Shown: in pieces, positions 30,461 through 41,202 of the stretch
Layout: every line of letters begins with the position of its first letter
Position numbering within the stretch: position 1 is the first letter of the stretch
From: an uncultured Christensenella sp.
Lineage (GTDB): Bacteria > Bacillota > Clostridia > Christensenellales > Borkfalkiaceae
Assembly: GCA_910579705.1 (NCBI GenBank)
Contig: CAJTUI010000003.1
Location: 62,001 to 126,000, forward strand
Reading direction: 5' to 3'
Length of the DNA stretch: 64,000 nt
Made by a program: the position numbers and the translations under genes
Notes under the pieces: generated by a model
Databases searched by the model: none
The model's input: the letters and a program-made list of their open reading frames with translations, nothing else
Told to the model about the DNA's origin: nothing

Positions 30461-32770
30461 TTACTTTATCAGCGCCGTGCGCATTGCGTTCACTACCGCG
30501 AGCAGCATAACCCCCACGTCCGCAATTACGGACACTATCAGCGGGAACCCCGGTATAGCGAGGTCGAGCGCCATAACCGCAACCTTTATAAACAGCGAAA
30601 CGACTATGTTCTGCATAACTATCCCGCGCGTGCCGCGCGCGACCTTTCTCGCCTTGGGCAGCAGCGCGAGATTATCCGAAACAAGCACTATATCGCTAGC
30701 CTCGATAGCCGCGTCCGAACCGACCTTTCCCATTGACACGGCGCAGTCCGCCGCGGTCATAACGGGCGCGTCGTTAATGCCGTCGCCAGCGTATATGAGC
30801 TTGCCTCTTTGTTTCAGGCTGTCGGCCGCGGCAAGCTTTTCGTCGGGCAATAGTCCCGCCCTGAACCCGTCCAGCCCCGCGACGCGCGAGACCTCTTCAG
30901 CCCTCGCCGCACCGTCGCCGGTAAGCATTTCGGTATAGGTTACGCCCTGAGCTTTGAGCTGTCTTATCGCCTCCGCCGCGCCCTCTTTAACGCGGTCGTC
31001 AATCTCGATTACCCCGACGTATTCTCCGCCGTGAGCGACGTAGACAAGCGTGGAAACGCTCTGTTTTTCGGCGAACTCCACGCCGTTTTCTTCAAGAAGT
31101 TTCGCGTTGCCGCAAAGCAGAGTTTTGCCGCCGAGCACGCACTTTACGCCCCTGCCCGCTATCTCCTCCGCGTCCGTCGCCTCTTCGCAGTCTATATCTT
31201 TAAACGCCGCCGAAACGGGGTGCGAGGAATACCGCTCCGCACAGGCCGCAAGCTTTAACGTTTTTTCGTCGGTATAGCTTTTGACCGAGAACGCGCCCTC
31301 GGTAATAGTGCCCGTCTTGTCGAACGCCGCAACGGTTGCGGTTGCAAGCTCGTCAAGACAGGTTGAGCCCTTGACGAGAATACCGAATTTCGCGCACCTG
31401 CCTATGCCGCCGAAATACGACAGCGGCACTGAAATGACGAGCGCGCACGGGCAGGATATTACGAGAAAGCCGAGCGCTTTGTATATCCACTGCGCATACG
31501 TCGCCCAGACGAAAGAGGATTGAACGGCGCATATTATCGTAGGAACTACCGCGGCGACCACGGCGGCCGCAATGCACACCGCGGGCGTGTAGTATTTTGC
31601 GAACTTGCTTATAAACTTTTCGGGCTTGGCTTTTTTAGCCGTGGAGTTTTCGACGAGTTCGAGAATTCTCGACACCGCGGAGTTTTTATATTCGCGTATA
31701 ACCTCGGCATATATCACGCCCGACAGGTTGATACTGCCCGAAAGTATTTCGTCGCCCGCCTTAACGTCGCGCGGCATAGGCTCGCCGTTCAGGCTTTTCA
31801 TATCGAGCGAGCTTTCGCCCTCGGTTATCCTGCAATCCGCGGGCACTTTCTCGCCCGCTTTGATAACGATTATGTCGCCGATTTTAAGTTCGTCGGGGGA
31901 TATTACGCGCTGAACGCCGTTTTCCACCAATGTTGCGGTTTCGCTTTTCAGGTCCATAAGCGCGGAAATGGAATTGCGCGACGCGCCCACCGCTACGGAC
32001 TGCAACAGCTCGCCTATCTGATACAAAAGCATTACCGCAACGCCTTCCGCAAAGCCGTCGCCCGCGAATATCCCCAGTGCAATCGCGCCGAGCGAGGCTA
32101 TCGTCATAAGAAAGTTTTCGTCGAAAATCTTGCCCTTAGCTATGTTTTTAAGCGTCTGCCATAGTATTGTGTGCCCGACCGAAAGATATGCGACGGTAAA
32201 CAGCGCATAGGTTATTATACGGGGCAGAAGGCCACTTTCTGCAATCCCCGTCAGATCCAGCACGAACGCGGGAACGAAGAAAACGATTGATACTATTATG
32301 CAGATAGAGGCTTTAAGGTGCGTTCTGAAAACCGACTTTTTCGGCGGCCGCCCGTCTATGATTTTAACGTCCTCGAAATGCGTTATTTCGTACAGCGCGC
32401 GCTCCCTCGCCTCGGGAGAGTCGGCTTTTAGAACCACGGCGGAATTCATAAAATCCACGATGGCCGACACGCCCTGAGTTTTGTTTAAAATTTCTTCCAG
32501 CTCCCTGCCGCAGTTGGCGCAACACAGTCCGCTGATTTTTATTTTCTCGCCGTCGCCGCGCGGCGGCTCTTCGACGACCTTAACCTCTTCGAACCCGTTG
32601 CAGACGGCTTTCGCCTTTTCAAGCGCGGGCGCGTCGCAGTCCACATAGACCTTCTGCGCCATAAAATCTACCGACGCGGACTTTACCCCGTCAATTTTAG
32701 CAAGCTCCTCTTCCAGCTCCCGCGCGCAGTTCGCGCAGTCCAGCCCGCATATTTTAAATACGTTATTCAT
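30461..32770 (-). CDS. Zn/Cd/Pb-exporting P1B-type ATPase
   Basis: A 769-residue heavy-metal ATPase. Two N-terminal HMA domains have GLDCANC (Cys12, Cys15) and GLCCANC (Cys84, Cys87), the first in the CadA style. Membrane segment 6 has CPC (VISCPCALVIS, about residue 438), the phosphorylation site is DKTGT (about 482), and the last membrane pair has ADVGVMLLAVVNAMR, whose Asp-x-Gly marks the P1B-2 (Zn, Cd, Pb) subgroup rather than copper pumps. The start at 32770 is preferred to 32794 because it begins the first HMA strand; it overlaps the ArsR gene by 8 bp. The operon is presumably induced by metal through that regulator. Confidence 0.93.
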   Translation of the reverse strand: MNNVFKICGLDCANCARELEEELAKIDGVKSASVDFMAQKVYVDCDAPALEKAKAVCNGFEEVKVVEEPPRGDGEKIKISGLCCANCGRELEEILNKTQGVSAIVDFMNSAVVLKADSPEARERALYEITHFEDVKIIDGRPPKKSVFRTHLKASICIIVSIVFFVPAFVLDLTGIAESGLLPRIITYALFTVAYLSVGHTILWQTLKNIAKGKIFDENFLMTIASLGAIALGIFAGDGFAEGVAVMLLYQIGELLQSVAVGASRNSISALMDLKSETATLVENGVQRVISPDELKIGDIIVIKAGEKVPADCRITEGESSLDMKSLNGEPMPRDVKAGDEILSGSINLSGVIYAEVIREYKNSAVSRILELVENSTAKKAKPEKFISKFAKYYTPAVCIAAAVVAAVVPTIICAVQSSFVWATYAQWIYKALGFLVISCPCALVISVPLSYFGGIGRCAKFGILVKGSTCLDELATATVAAFDKTGTITEGAFSVKSYTDEKTLKLAACAERYSSHPVSAAFKDIDCEEATDAEEIAGRGVKCVLGGKTLLCGNAKLLEENGVEFAEKQSVSTLVYVAHGGEYVGVIEIDDRVKEGAAEAIRQLKAQGVTYTEMLTGDGAARAEEVSRVAGLDGFRAGLLPDEKLAAADSLKQRGKLIYAGDGINDAPVMTAADCAVSMGKVGSDAAIEASDIVLVSDNLALLPKARKVARGTRGIVMQNIVVSLFIKVAVMALDLAIPGFPLIVSVIADVGVMLLAVVNAMRTALIK

Positions 32771-33119
32771 TGCAATCCAGATGCTCCTTCGCAACGCCTA
32801 TCATAGTGAGAACGTGCCAGTCCGAAACCGAATATAAAATATTTTTGCCGTTGCGGCGGCTTTTTATAATTTTGTTGTCTTTAAGCGTTTTAAGCTGGTG
32901 CGAAACCGCGCTCTGGTTTCCTCCCACCGCCTCGGTTATATGCTCCACGCACAGCTCGCCGCCCTGCAACGCAAGCAGTATTTTCAGGCGCGACGGCTCC
33001 GAAATGACCTTGAACCCCGCGCACATTTCATTTATCCGCTCTTCGGAAGGCATACCCTCCTTAGCGGCCCGCACGCGGGACGCGTGCTCTTCTTCGTTAT
33101 CGCAAATATCTTTTATCAT
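32763..33119 (-). CDS. ArsR/SmtB-family metal sensor repressor
   Basis: A 118-residue winged-helix repressor. The DNA-recognition helix is NQSAVSHQLKTLKDN. The alpha-3 site is ELCVEH, lacking the paired cysteines of CadC and ArsR. The C-terminal helix has Asp100, His102, His113 and Cys116 with the D-x-H...H-x-x-(H) spacing of the zinc site of CzrA and SmtB, with Cys in place of the last His. That points to Zn, Cd or Co sensing. GAGGT stands 7 nt before the ATG. It precedes and overlaps its ATPase gene, and an 18-bp operator lies just upstream. Confidence 0.9.
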   Translation of the reverse strand: MIKDICDNEEEHASRVRAAKEGMPSEERINEMCAGFKVISEPSRLKILLALQGGELCVEHITEAVGGNQSAVSHQLKTLKDNKIIKSRRNGKNILYSVSDWHVLTMIGVAKEHLDCNE

Positions 33120-33143
33120 TTACTACCTCTCTTTTTATTATTG

Positions 33144-33200
33144 TATGAATATGTATTCATATATTGATACTATAATAAATCCCCCGACGGTATTTGTCAA
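33144..33200 (-). promoter_or_regulatory. Promoter and operator of the metal-efflux operon
   Basis: TTGACA (33195-33200), 17 bp, TATTAT (33172-33177) on the minus strand, followed by the inverted repeat TATGAAT-ATGT-ATTCATA (33144-33161), which matches the TGAA...TTCA form of SmtB/CzrA operators. Binding there would block transcription just after its start. Confidence 0.8.
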
Positions 33201-33263
33201 GGGATTTAATGAAAAAGTTTTAAATTTTTTTAGGTGTGGGCGCGAATTTATTAAAAAGAGTTT

Positions 33264-35228
<1,965 letters not shown>

Positions 35229-37457
35229 TTAAAGTATTTCAAGCGGTGCTATCGCGGCGGAAAGCTCCTTTATTCCCTGCCCCTCGAAAGCCACGTTAAT
35301 CACCGCGCCGCCGTTCTTAACGGCAATGACCATACCATTGCCGAACTTGCCGTGCCGCACGCGCATTCCGACCGCGTACGACTTAGAAGTCTGCGCCGTC
35401 TTTTTGGGCGCGGCCGCGCCGAACTGCGGTTTGAACGAAGACGCCGTCTTCGGCGCGATATCGCTTTCGTAACCGCTATCGTCCCGATAATACTGCCTGC
35501 CCGAGAAACGGTATCCGTCCTGCCGCGGCTGCGCATACGCCGCGCTGCGGGCCTGAACGCCCAGTTCGGACGCGAGTTCGAGTATGAATTTAGAGGGCTT
35601 TGTCAGATCGCGGCGGCCGTAAAGATAGCGCGATTTCGAGCGCGTGAGATACAGTTTCTTTTCCGCACGCGTTATCGCAACGTACATAAGCCTGCGCTCT
35701 TCTTCCAGCCCCTGCCCCTCGTTCTCCGCGCGCGAGGACGGCATTATGCCCTCTTCCAGTCCGCATATAAATACGTTGGGAAATTCCAGTCCCTTCACCG
35801 CGTGGATTGTTGCAAGCGTAACGTAGTCGGACGAATCCATCTCGTCCAGATCCGAAGAAAGCGTTACCTGATTTAAATATTCGTCCAGCGTGGCCTGCGG
35901 GTTGAGCCGCGAGAACTCGTCCACGGACGCGACGAATTCGTCGAGGTTGGCAAGCTTGCCGTCGCCCTCGTCGGTGCCGTCGTCGTAGGCAGACCTGAGG
36001 TCTGCAAGCGTCAGAACGTCGCGCACAAGCTGGCTTACGGGCGCGCCCTGCGCGCCTATTATAAGTTGTTTTATAAGCTCCGCAAAGCCGCCCAGCTTTT
36101 CTTTCGCGCCCTTAGTCACGGGCAGCATATCGCAGTCCACGCAGGCGTCGTACAGCGACAGCCCCGTGCTCTGCGCGTACTCGGACATAACCTGTACGGT
36201 TTTACCGCCTATTCCGCGCTTGGGAACGTTTATTATCCTCTCCGCCGCCTCGCTGTCGAACGGGTTGGAAATCAGCCTCAGATATGCCAGAACGTCCTTA
36301 ATCTCGCGCCTTTCGAAGAAACGGAAACCGCCGAAAACTTTGTAAGGTATGCCGTATTTCGTGAACTCCTGCTCGTACGAGCGGGTGAGCGCGTTTATAC
36401 GCATAAGCACCGCAAAATCCGAATATTTCGCGCCGCGCGCGACCTCGGACGAAATTATCCGCGCCGCGTAAAGCGCCTCTCCCGCCTCTTCCTCGGCCTG
36501 ATAATATGCGGGCTTTTCGCCGTCGGCAGAGTTCGTCCACAGCGTTTTGCCGTGCCTGTGCGCGTTAAAGCTGATTATGGAATTGGCGAGCTTTAATATA
36601 TTTTTTGTCGAGCGGTAGTTCCTTTCGAGCTTGTAGATTTTTGCGGCGGGGAAGTCCTTGTCGAACCGCAGAATGTTTTCTATCTGCGCGCCGCGCCAGC
36701 CGTAAATGGACTGGTCGTCGTCGCCGACGGCGAAGAGGTTGCCGTGGCGGGACGCAAGCAGTTTTATTATTTCGTACTGCACCGCGTTGGTATCCTGAAA
36801 CTCGTCCACCAAAACGTATCTGAACTTGTCCGAAAGGTAGTCAAGCGTTTCCTTGTCCCTGCGCAAAAGGCGCAGAGTTTCGAGAAGTAAATCGTCGAAA
36901 TCGAGCGCGTTGTTGCGCCTTAAATGGTTGTCGTATTTCTCGTAAATAAGCACCACGTCGTCAATGCCGCGCTCGCCCGCGTATTTGCGGCCGTATTGGT
37001 CGGGGTCGAGCCCGAGCATTTTCGCGTTGCCTATGTGGTATTTCGCGCTTTTCAAAAGCTTTTCGTCGTCGTAGTCAAGCTCTGCAAACGCCTTCTTTAT
37101 TACGTTGTTGCGCTCCGTGTCGCTATATATGGAGAAGTTGGATTTAAGGCCCGCGCGCTCGGCGAACTGTCTTAAAATTTTAACGCACATAGAGTGGATT
37201 GTGCAAATCCACTTGCTGTCGCCCTCGCCCAGTATTTTGGAAAGCCTCTCCTTCATTTCGCCCGCCGCTTTGTTAGTGAAAGTTATGGCTAGCACGGACG
37301 ACAAATCCGCCTTGCCCTCGGACAATATGTACGCAATGCGCGAGGTCAGAACGCGCGTCTTTCCGCTGCCCGCGCCCGCAAGCACAAGTACGGCGCCCTC
37401 CGTGTCGCAAACGGGCTTAATCTGTTCTTCGTTTAGTTTTTCGAGTATCGTATCCAT
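35229..37457 (-). CDS. pcrA: ATP-dependent DNA helicase PcrA/UvrD
   Basis: A 742-residue SF1A helicase. Motif I is AGAGSGKTRVLTSR (27-40), motif II DEFQDTN, motif III GDDDQSIYGWRGA, motif IV NYRST, and motif VI YVAITRAEKKLYL. The last about 60 residues form a small tudor-like domain (VGMRVRHGKFGNGMV), which in Bacillus PcrA binds RNA polymerase. No Shine-Dalgarno sequence precedes the ATG; the promoter -10 box is only 8 nt away, predicting a leader of about 0-3 nt. It heads the pcrA-ligA operon. Confidence 0.95.
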   Translation of the reverse strand: MDTILEKLNEEQIKPVCDTEGAVLVLAGAGSGKTRVLTSRIAYILSEGKADLSSVLAITFTNKAAGEMKERLSKILGEGDSKWICTIHSMCVKILRQFAERAGLKSNFSIYSDTERNNVIKKAFAELDYDDEKLLKSAKYHIGNAKMLGLDPDQYGRKYAGERGIDDVVLIYEKYDNHLRRNNALDFDDLLLETLRLLRRDKETLDYLSDKFRYVLVDEFQDTNAVQYEIIKLLASRHGNLFAVGDDDQSIYGWRGAQIENILRFDKDFPAAKIYKLERNYRSTKNILKLANSIISFNAHRHGKTLWTNSADGEKPAYYQAEEEAGEALYAARIISSEVARGAKYSDFAVLMRINALTRSYEQEFTKYGIPYKVFGGFRFFERREIKDVLAYLRLISNPFDSEAAERIINVPKRGIGGKTVQVMSEYAQSTGLSLYDACVDCDMLPVTKGAKEKLGGFAELIKQLIIGAQGAPVSQLVRDVLTLADLRSAYDDGTDEGDGKLANLDEFVASVDEFSRLNPQATLDEYLNQVTLSSDLDEMDSSDYVTLATIHAVKGLEFPNVFICGLEEGIMPSSRAENEGQGLEEERRLMYVAITRAEKKLYLTRSKSRYLYGRRDLTKPSKFILELASELGVQARSAAYAQPRQDGYRFSGRQYYRDDSGYESDIAPKTASSFKPQFGAAAPKKTAQTSKSYAVGMRVRHGKFGNGMVIAVKNGGAVINVAFEGQGIKELSAAIAPLEIL

Positions 37458-37465
37458 ATAAGAAA

Positions 37466-37494
37466 ATTATAACACAAACTTAAAGCAATTACAA
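37466..37494 (-). promoter_or_regulatory. Promoter of pcrA-ligA, predicted leaderless
   Basis: TTGTAA (37489-37494), 17 bp, TATAAT (37466-37471). Only 8 nt separate the -10 box from the ATG at 37457, so transcription should begin within about 2 nt of it. Confidence 0.7.
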
Positions 37495-37502
37495 ATATTT
37501 AA

Positions 37503-37520
37503 CGCGCGCAATTGCGCGCG
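37503..37520 (-). terminator. GC-rich palindrome after the hypothetical at 37530
   Basis: Perfect palindrome CGCGCGCAATTGCGCGCG, followed on the minus strand by TTAAATATTTG. It is probably a weak terminator for the gene ending at 37530. Confidence 0.5.
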
Positions 37521-37529
37521 CGCCCGAAG

Positions 37530-37907
37530 TTATATTTCCAGTTCCTTTTCCCTGCGGTATTTTTCCAGTGCCTGCAAATACTTTGCCGAAAGCCTGAGCG
37601 TGTAACGCTGTTTCTCCTCGTAAGACAGGGTGGCGTAATACTCTCTGTCGGTCAGTCTGCCTATTGCGTCCGACACCTCGCCCTCCCGATCGAGAAGGGT
37701 CTTTACTTTGACGTAAAATTCGTCCTGCTTTTCGCCCTTGATTTCGCTTTTTACCCTGCCGTGCATAGTGTGCTTGAACCTGCCCTCGTTAAGGCCGCGT
37801 TCGCGGGCGTATTCCGCGCCCTCGTCGAGATTTTTTTTGCATTCTTCCCAGAAATTGTTTTTAAGCCTTTGTTTAGCCGCGCGCGCCATTTCTTTAAGAT
37901 TATCCAT
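37530..37907 (-). CDS. Small charged helical protein, unknown
   Basis: A 125-residue protein rich in Lys, Arg and Glu with long predicted helices (MARAAKQRLKNNFWEECKKN near 7-26, then DREYYATLSYEEKQRYTLRL near 87-106). I recognise no domain and no signal peptide or membrane segment. Nucleic-acid or ribosome association would fit its charge and its place near rpsU and pcrA, but this is speculation. The start at 37907 has GGAGAGG upstream. Codon usage is like that of its neighbours. Confidence 0.6.
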   Translation of the reverse strand: MDNLKEMARAAKQRLKNNFWEECKKNLDEGAEYARERGLNEGRFKHTMHGRVKSEIKGEKQDEFYVKVKTLLDREGEVSDAIGRLTDREYYATLSYEEKQRYTLRLSAKYLQALEKYRREKELEI

Positions 37908-37973
37908 TATAAACCTCTCCCACCGCTTTTATGCGTTACATTTTTCTACAATATCCGACTTATTTTCAATTGA

Positions 37974-38010
37974 AAAAGGTCCGTCCGATTGTTTATCGGA
38001 CAGACCCTTT
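37974..38010 (-). terminator. Terminator of rpsU
   Basis: Imperfect 15- to 17-bp stem (GGTCCGTCCGAT with ATCGGACAGACC) with a 5-nt loop and a T-run TTTTT on the minus strand, 4 nt after the stop codon. Confidence 0.85.
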
Positions 38011-38013
38011 AAA

Positions 38014-38190
38014 TCAGTTCTTATTTCTTTTTCTTGCGGCCTCGGCCTTCTTACGCCTCTTTACCGACGGAGATTCATAATACTCCTTCTTGCGTAAATC
38101 GCCAATGATACCGTCGCGCGAGCACTTTCTCTTGAAACGCCTCAATGCGCTTTCAACCGACTCGTTATCGCCTACTTTTATGGTTGACAT
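38014..38190 (-). CDS. rpsU: 30S ribosomal protein bS21
   Basis: A 58-residue protein. The sequence starts [19 protein letters not shown] and continues with the family core [33 protein letters not shown] and a Lys/Arg-rich end. bS21 sits on the small-subunit platform near the anti-Shine-Dalgarno of 16S rRNA and helps initiation. GAGGTG lies 9 nt before the ATG. It is a single-gene unit with a strong promoter and a terminator. Confidence 0.95.
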   Translation of the reverse strand: MSTIKVGDNESVESALRRFKRKCSRDGIIGDLRKKEYYESPSVKRRKKAEAARKRNKN

Positions 38191-38234
38191 CTCTTTTCAC
38201 CTCGCTTTGCCTGCGCGCAATTAATTACCTGTAA

Positions 38235-38263
38235 AGTATAACAAACGTGCAAATCAAAGTCAA
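38235..38263 (-). promoter_or_regulatory. Promoter of rpsU
   Basis: TTGACT (38258-38263), 17 bp, TATACT (38235-38240) on the minus strand, 45 nt before the start codon. Confidence 0.8.
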
Positions 38264-38280
38264 CTTATTTTCCGCGTATT

Positions 38281-39150
38281 TTAAATTAAATTGCAAGCCA
38301 GCATTACCGCGTTCACCACCAGCCCGACTATCACTGAAACAAGGTAAAGCGTGAGCACGAAAAGTATGTTGCGTTTCAGCTTTTTTGTGTTTTTGAAAAG
38401 CACCACAAGCCCCAGCCCCGCGTTCGAGCAAAGCCCCGCAACGCAACTGCCGAACGTTATTCCGCCGTGGATATAAGTGCCCGTTATCACCGCGCTGGAC
38501 GCGCAGTTCGGAATAAGCCCGATAAGCGAGGTTATGAACGGCTGGAAATACGCGCCGCCTATCATTGACGCGGCGATTTTGTCCTCGCCCACGGCGTCTA
38601 TTACGAAACCGAACACAAGGTTGACGATAAGAAGATAGAACGCAATCAGCAGCGAGTGCAGGAGCGGATTGACGAGAAACACCTTTATATCGCTGTGCCC
38701 CTCGTGCTCTCTGCCGCAGGAGTAAGCGTGGATTTCTTCAAGCCCCGCGTCCGCAAGCTTTTCGGCGGTGAATATGAAGTTGACCAGATAGCCCACGCCC
38801 ACGCCGACAAACAGCTTTATTACGACGAGCGGCATAATCGCCGCGGCAGCCGTGCCGCTGGACAAAAGGATTATAAACGCCTCGTCCGAGGTGGCGAGCA
38901 AAACCGCGAGCAGCGTGCCCGTGCGTATAAGTCCCTTGTCGTAAAGCTTTGCCGCCATAACCGAAAACCCGCACTGGGGGATAAGACCGGTTGCGGAGCC
39001 TATAAGCGGGGCGAGGTTGCCCTGTAAAATTTTATGATTTCGCGTGAAAGTGGTGCGGTGTTCCACAAACTCTATCAGTATATATATGACGAGCAGGAAC
39101 GGAAACACAATCAGCGTGTCCAGAAAGGCGTCTAAAATAACATTCCACAT
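38281..39150 (-). CDS. ArsP_2-type (putative Mn/heavy-metal exporter) membrane protein
   Basis: A 289-residue permease with about 8-10 hydrophobic segments. Two internally similar halves carry GSATGLIPQCGFSVMAAKLY (about 51-70) and SLIGLIPNCASSAVITGTYI (about 209-228), the paired PQCG / PNCAS motifs of the family called putative manganese transporter or 10-TM heavy-metal exporter. The Cys after Pro-Gln and Pro-Asn probably line the pathway. A His/Cys/Glu-containing loop (SCGREHEGHSD) lies in the middle and could bind metal. No regulator adjoins it. No clear ribosome binding site stands before the ATG. Confidence 0.75.
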   Translation of the reverse strand: MWNVILDAFLDTLIVFPFLLVIYILIEFVEHRTTFTRNHKILQGNLAPLIGSATGLIPQCGFSVMAAKLYDKGLIRTGTLLAVLLATSDEAFIILLSSGTAAAAIMPLVVIKLFVGVGVGYLVNFIFTAEKLADAGLEEIHAYSCGREHEGHSDIKVFLVNPLLHSLLIAFYLLIVNLVFGFVIDAVGEDKIAASMIGGAYFQPFITSLIGLIPNCASSAVITGTYIHGGITFGSCVAGLCSNAGLGLVVLFKNTKKLKRNILFVLTLYLVSVIVGLVVNAVMLACNLI

Positions 39151-39197
39151 AATTAAACCGATTACTATTATTTACAAGCGTTTACGTTTTTAAACGC

Positions 39198-39221
39198 AAA
39201 ACCCCCTTTTCGGGGGTTTGA
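39198..39221 (-). terminator. Terminator of the ABC ATPase gene
   Basis: Arms AAACCCCC and GGGGGTTT with a 5-nt loop and TTTT on the minus strand, 7 nt after the stop at 39227. Confidence 0.8.
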
Positions 39222-39226
39222 AAACT

Positions 39227-40441
39227 CTATCTCTTTTTCTTGACGTCTTTCTTTGGTTTGAACTTTTCTTTAATCTCCTCTTCCTCTTTGTAAGGCAGGG
39301 GCTTGTAGTCCGCGTCGGTAAAACCCGTCTGAGTATACCCGCCGTCGCGCGAAAGAAGCGTAAGCCGCGTTTCCGCGTCAAACAGATACAGTCTGTCGCA
39401 GTTTATATAAAGCTTTGTTTTAGCGCCCTTCTCGGTCTTTTCGTCCGCCGTCACCACGAGAGATTGCTCTCCCGCGACGCACTCCGCAAAGTGCCTGTCG
39501 CCGTCGCTTTCGGTCTTGGTTACAACCGCGTCCATACCCTCGGCGGCAACGCGCGCGTCCTCGGGGCGGATACCTATTATCACGTTTTTATCTGCGCCCG
39601 CGTATTCGTCCAGACTGCTGAACCGCGAAAGCACTGTTTCCGAAAGCTTTAAGCGGAAACCGCCCTGCTCCGCAAAAACCCCATCGTCGGTTTTTACGAT
39701 TTTCGCGTTGTTTACGAAGTTTATAGTGGGCGCGCCTATGAAGAACGCCACGTAAGTATTGGCGGGATAGTCGTAAAGATTTGCGGGCGTATCGATCTGC
39801 TGTACGATACCGTTTTTGAGAACGATAATTCTCGTTCCTATCGTCATAGCCTCCGCCACGTTCTTGGTCGCGTATACGAAAGTGCCCTGCACCCTCGCCT
39901 GTAAATTTATTATTACGTTCAATATTTCGGCTTTGAGCTTATCGTCTAGGCCGGAAAGCGGCTCGTCGAAAAGATAGAGTCTGGGCTCCCTTACAATCGC
40001 CCTGCCTATCGCCACGCACTGTTTCTGCGCCGCGGTGAGCGACTTCGTTCTGCGGTAAAGCAGGTCGCTAAGCCCCAGAATCGCGGCCGTGGCCTTGACG
40101 CGCTGCTCTATAAGCGCCTGCGGCGCCTTGCGCATTTTCAGGCCGAACGCCATATTGTCAAACACGTTGAGCGCGGGAGAGAGCGAGTCCGTCCTGAATA
40201 TCATAGCAAGCTCCCTGTCCTTGGGCGCGGCCTCGGTCATATCCTTGTCGCCTATGAATATTTTACCGTCGGAGCAGTCTTCAAGCCCCGCGATTACCCT
40301 TAAAAGCGTGGATTTCCCGCTCGCCTCGCCGCCGAGGACGACGAGAAATTCCTTGTCCTTCGCCTCGAAATTTATATCGTAAAGCGCAAGACTGCCCGAG
40401 GGAAATATTTTATCCGCTCCGCTTACTTTCAAACTTGCCAT
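39227..40441 (-). CDS. MalK/MsmK-type ABC ATPase with degenerate active-site motifs
   Basis: A 404-residue protein built like the sugar-importer ATPases MalK, MsmK and UgpC: a nucleotide-binding domain (1-235) and a C-terminal TOBE-type regulatory part, then a Lys/Glu-rich tail (KPKKDVKKKR). Walker A GGEASGKST (37-45) keeps Lys43, and Walker B LYLFDEP (155-161) keeps Glu160. The Q-loop Gln is Arg83 (MIFRTD), the LSGGQ signature is LTAAQ (135-139), and the H-loop His is Lys193 (YATKN). Two of these are normally essential for hydrolysis. No permease or binding-protein genes adjoin it. It has its own promoter and terminator, and is intact, so a non-transport role is plausible. Confidence 0.85.
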   Translation of the reverse strand: MASLKVSGADKIFPSGSLALYDINFEAKDKEFLVVLGGEASGKSTLLRVIAGLEDCSDGKIFIGDKDMTEAAPKDRELAMIFRTDSLSPALNVFDNMAFGLKMRKAPQALIEQRVKATAAILGLSDLLYRRTKSLTAAQKQCVAIGRAIVREPRLYLFDEPLSGLDDKLKAEILNVIINLQARVQGTFVYATKNVAEAMTIGTRIIVLKNGIVQQIDTPANLYDYPANTYVAFFIGAPTINFVNNAKIVKTDDGVFAEQGGFRLKLSETVLSRFSSLDEYAGADKNVIIGIRPEDARVAAEGMDAVVTKTESDGDRHFAECVAGEQSLVVTADEKTEKGAKTKLYINCDRLYLFDAETRLTLLSRDGGYTQTGFTDADYKPLPYKEEEEIKEKFKPKKDVKKKR

Positions 40442-40489
40442 AAAAAAACTCCGTCCGCGCGCGCAAACGTTGTTGCGCGGTTTTTCTAT

Positions 40490-40518
40490 ATAATACCATA
40501 AATCGGGCCGTTTACCAA
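40490..40518 (-). promoter_or_regulatory. Promoter of the degenerate ABC ATPase
   Basis: TTGGTA (40513-40518), 17 bp, TATTAT (40490-40495) on the minus strand, with a GC-rich hairpin and CGGAG in the leader. Confidence 0.6.
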
Positions 40519-40561
40519 TACTTTAAAGGGGCTTTTGTTAAATTTTTAGAATAAATTTTTG

Positions 40562-40590
40562 TTGTATTTTGCAAGCGGGAGTGGTAAACT
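40562..40590 (+). promoter_or_regulatory. Promoter of queH, predicted leaderless
   Basis: TTGTAT (40562-40567), 17 bp, TAAACT (40585-40590), then exactly 6 nt to the ATG at 40597, so the first transcribed base should be the A of ATG. The only purine-rich stretch (CGGGAG) is inside the promoter spacer. Confidence 0.6.
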
Positions 40591-40596
40591 TTAATT

Positions 40597-41202
40597 ATGA
40601 ACGCAATAAATTACGACAAGCTGATGACGGAGCAGATTAAGTCCGCCGACAAAAACAGCCGGCTGCTTTTGCATTGCTGTTGCGCGCCCTGCTCCTCTGC
40701 CTGTCTGGAACGGCTGAAAGATTACTTTAAAATAACCGTTCTTTTCTATAACCCAAACATAGAGGACGCGGAATACGCGCGGCGAAAAAGCGAGCTTGAA
40801 AGATTTATCGCCCTTACGGGCTGCGCCGACATTACCGAGTGCGACCGCGATACGGCGGAGTTCGACCGCGCCGTGAAAGGGCTTGAAGACCAGCCCGAAG
40901 GCGGCAGGCGGTGCGCCGAGTGCTTTAAGCTCAGGCTTTCCAAAACCGCCGAAATTGCAGAGCGGGGAAATTACGACTTTTTTGCGACGACGCTTACGAT
41001 AAGCCCGCTGAAAAACGCCGCGCTTATCAACGGCATAGGCGAAAAGTTGCAAGAAGGCAGGCGCGCGAAATGGCTGTATTCCGACTTTAAAAAGCGCGAC
41101 GGGTATCTTCAAAGTATCCGTCTGTCGGAAAAATACGGGCTATACAGACAGGATTTTTGCGGTTGCCGCTATTCTTTGAGAAATGACTTGAAAAATAGCT
41201 GA
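40597..41202 (+). CDS. queH: Epoxyqueuosine reductase QueH
   Basis: A 201-residue QueH (formerly DUF208), which reduces epoxyqueuosine to queuosine in tRNA using an iron-sulfur cluster and a second metal. The family cysteines are present: LLHCCCAPCS (Cys27-29 and Cys32), RRCAECFKLRL near residue 105 and FCGCRYS near 188. The middle has the YNPNIED and TTLTISPLKN segments. No other queuosine gene is in the window. The start lacks a Shine-Dalgarno sequence. Confidence 0.92.
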   Translation: MNAINYDKLMTEQIKSADKNSRLLLHCCCAPCSSACLERLKDYFKITVLFYNPNIEDAEYARRKSELERFIALTGCADITECDRDTAEFDRAVKGLEDQPEGGRRCAECFKLRLSKTAEIAERGNYDFFATTLTISPLKNAALINGIGEKLQEGRRAKWLYSDFKKRDGYLQSIRLSEKYGLYRQDFCGCRYSLRNDLKNS

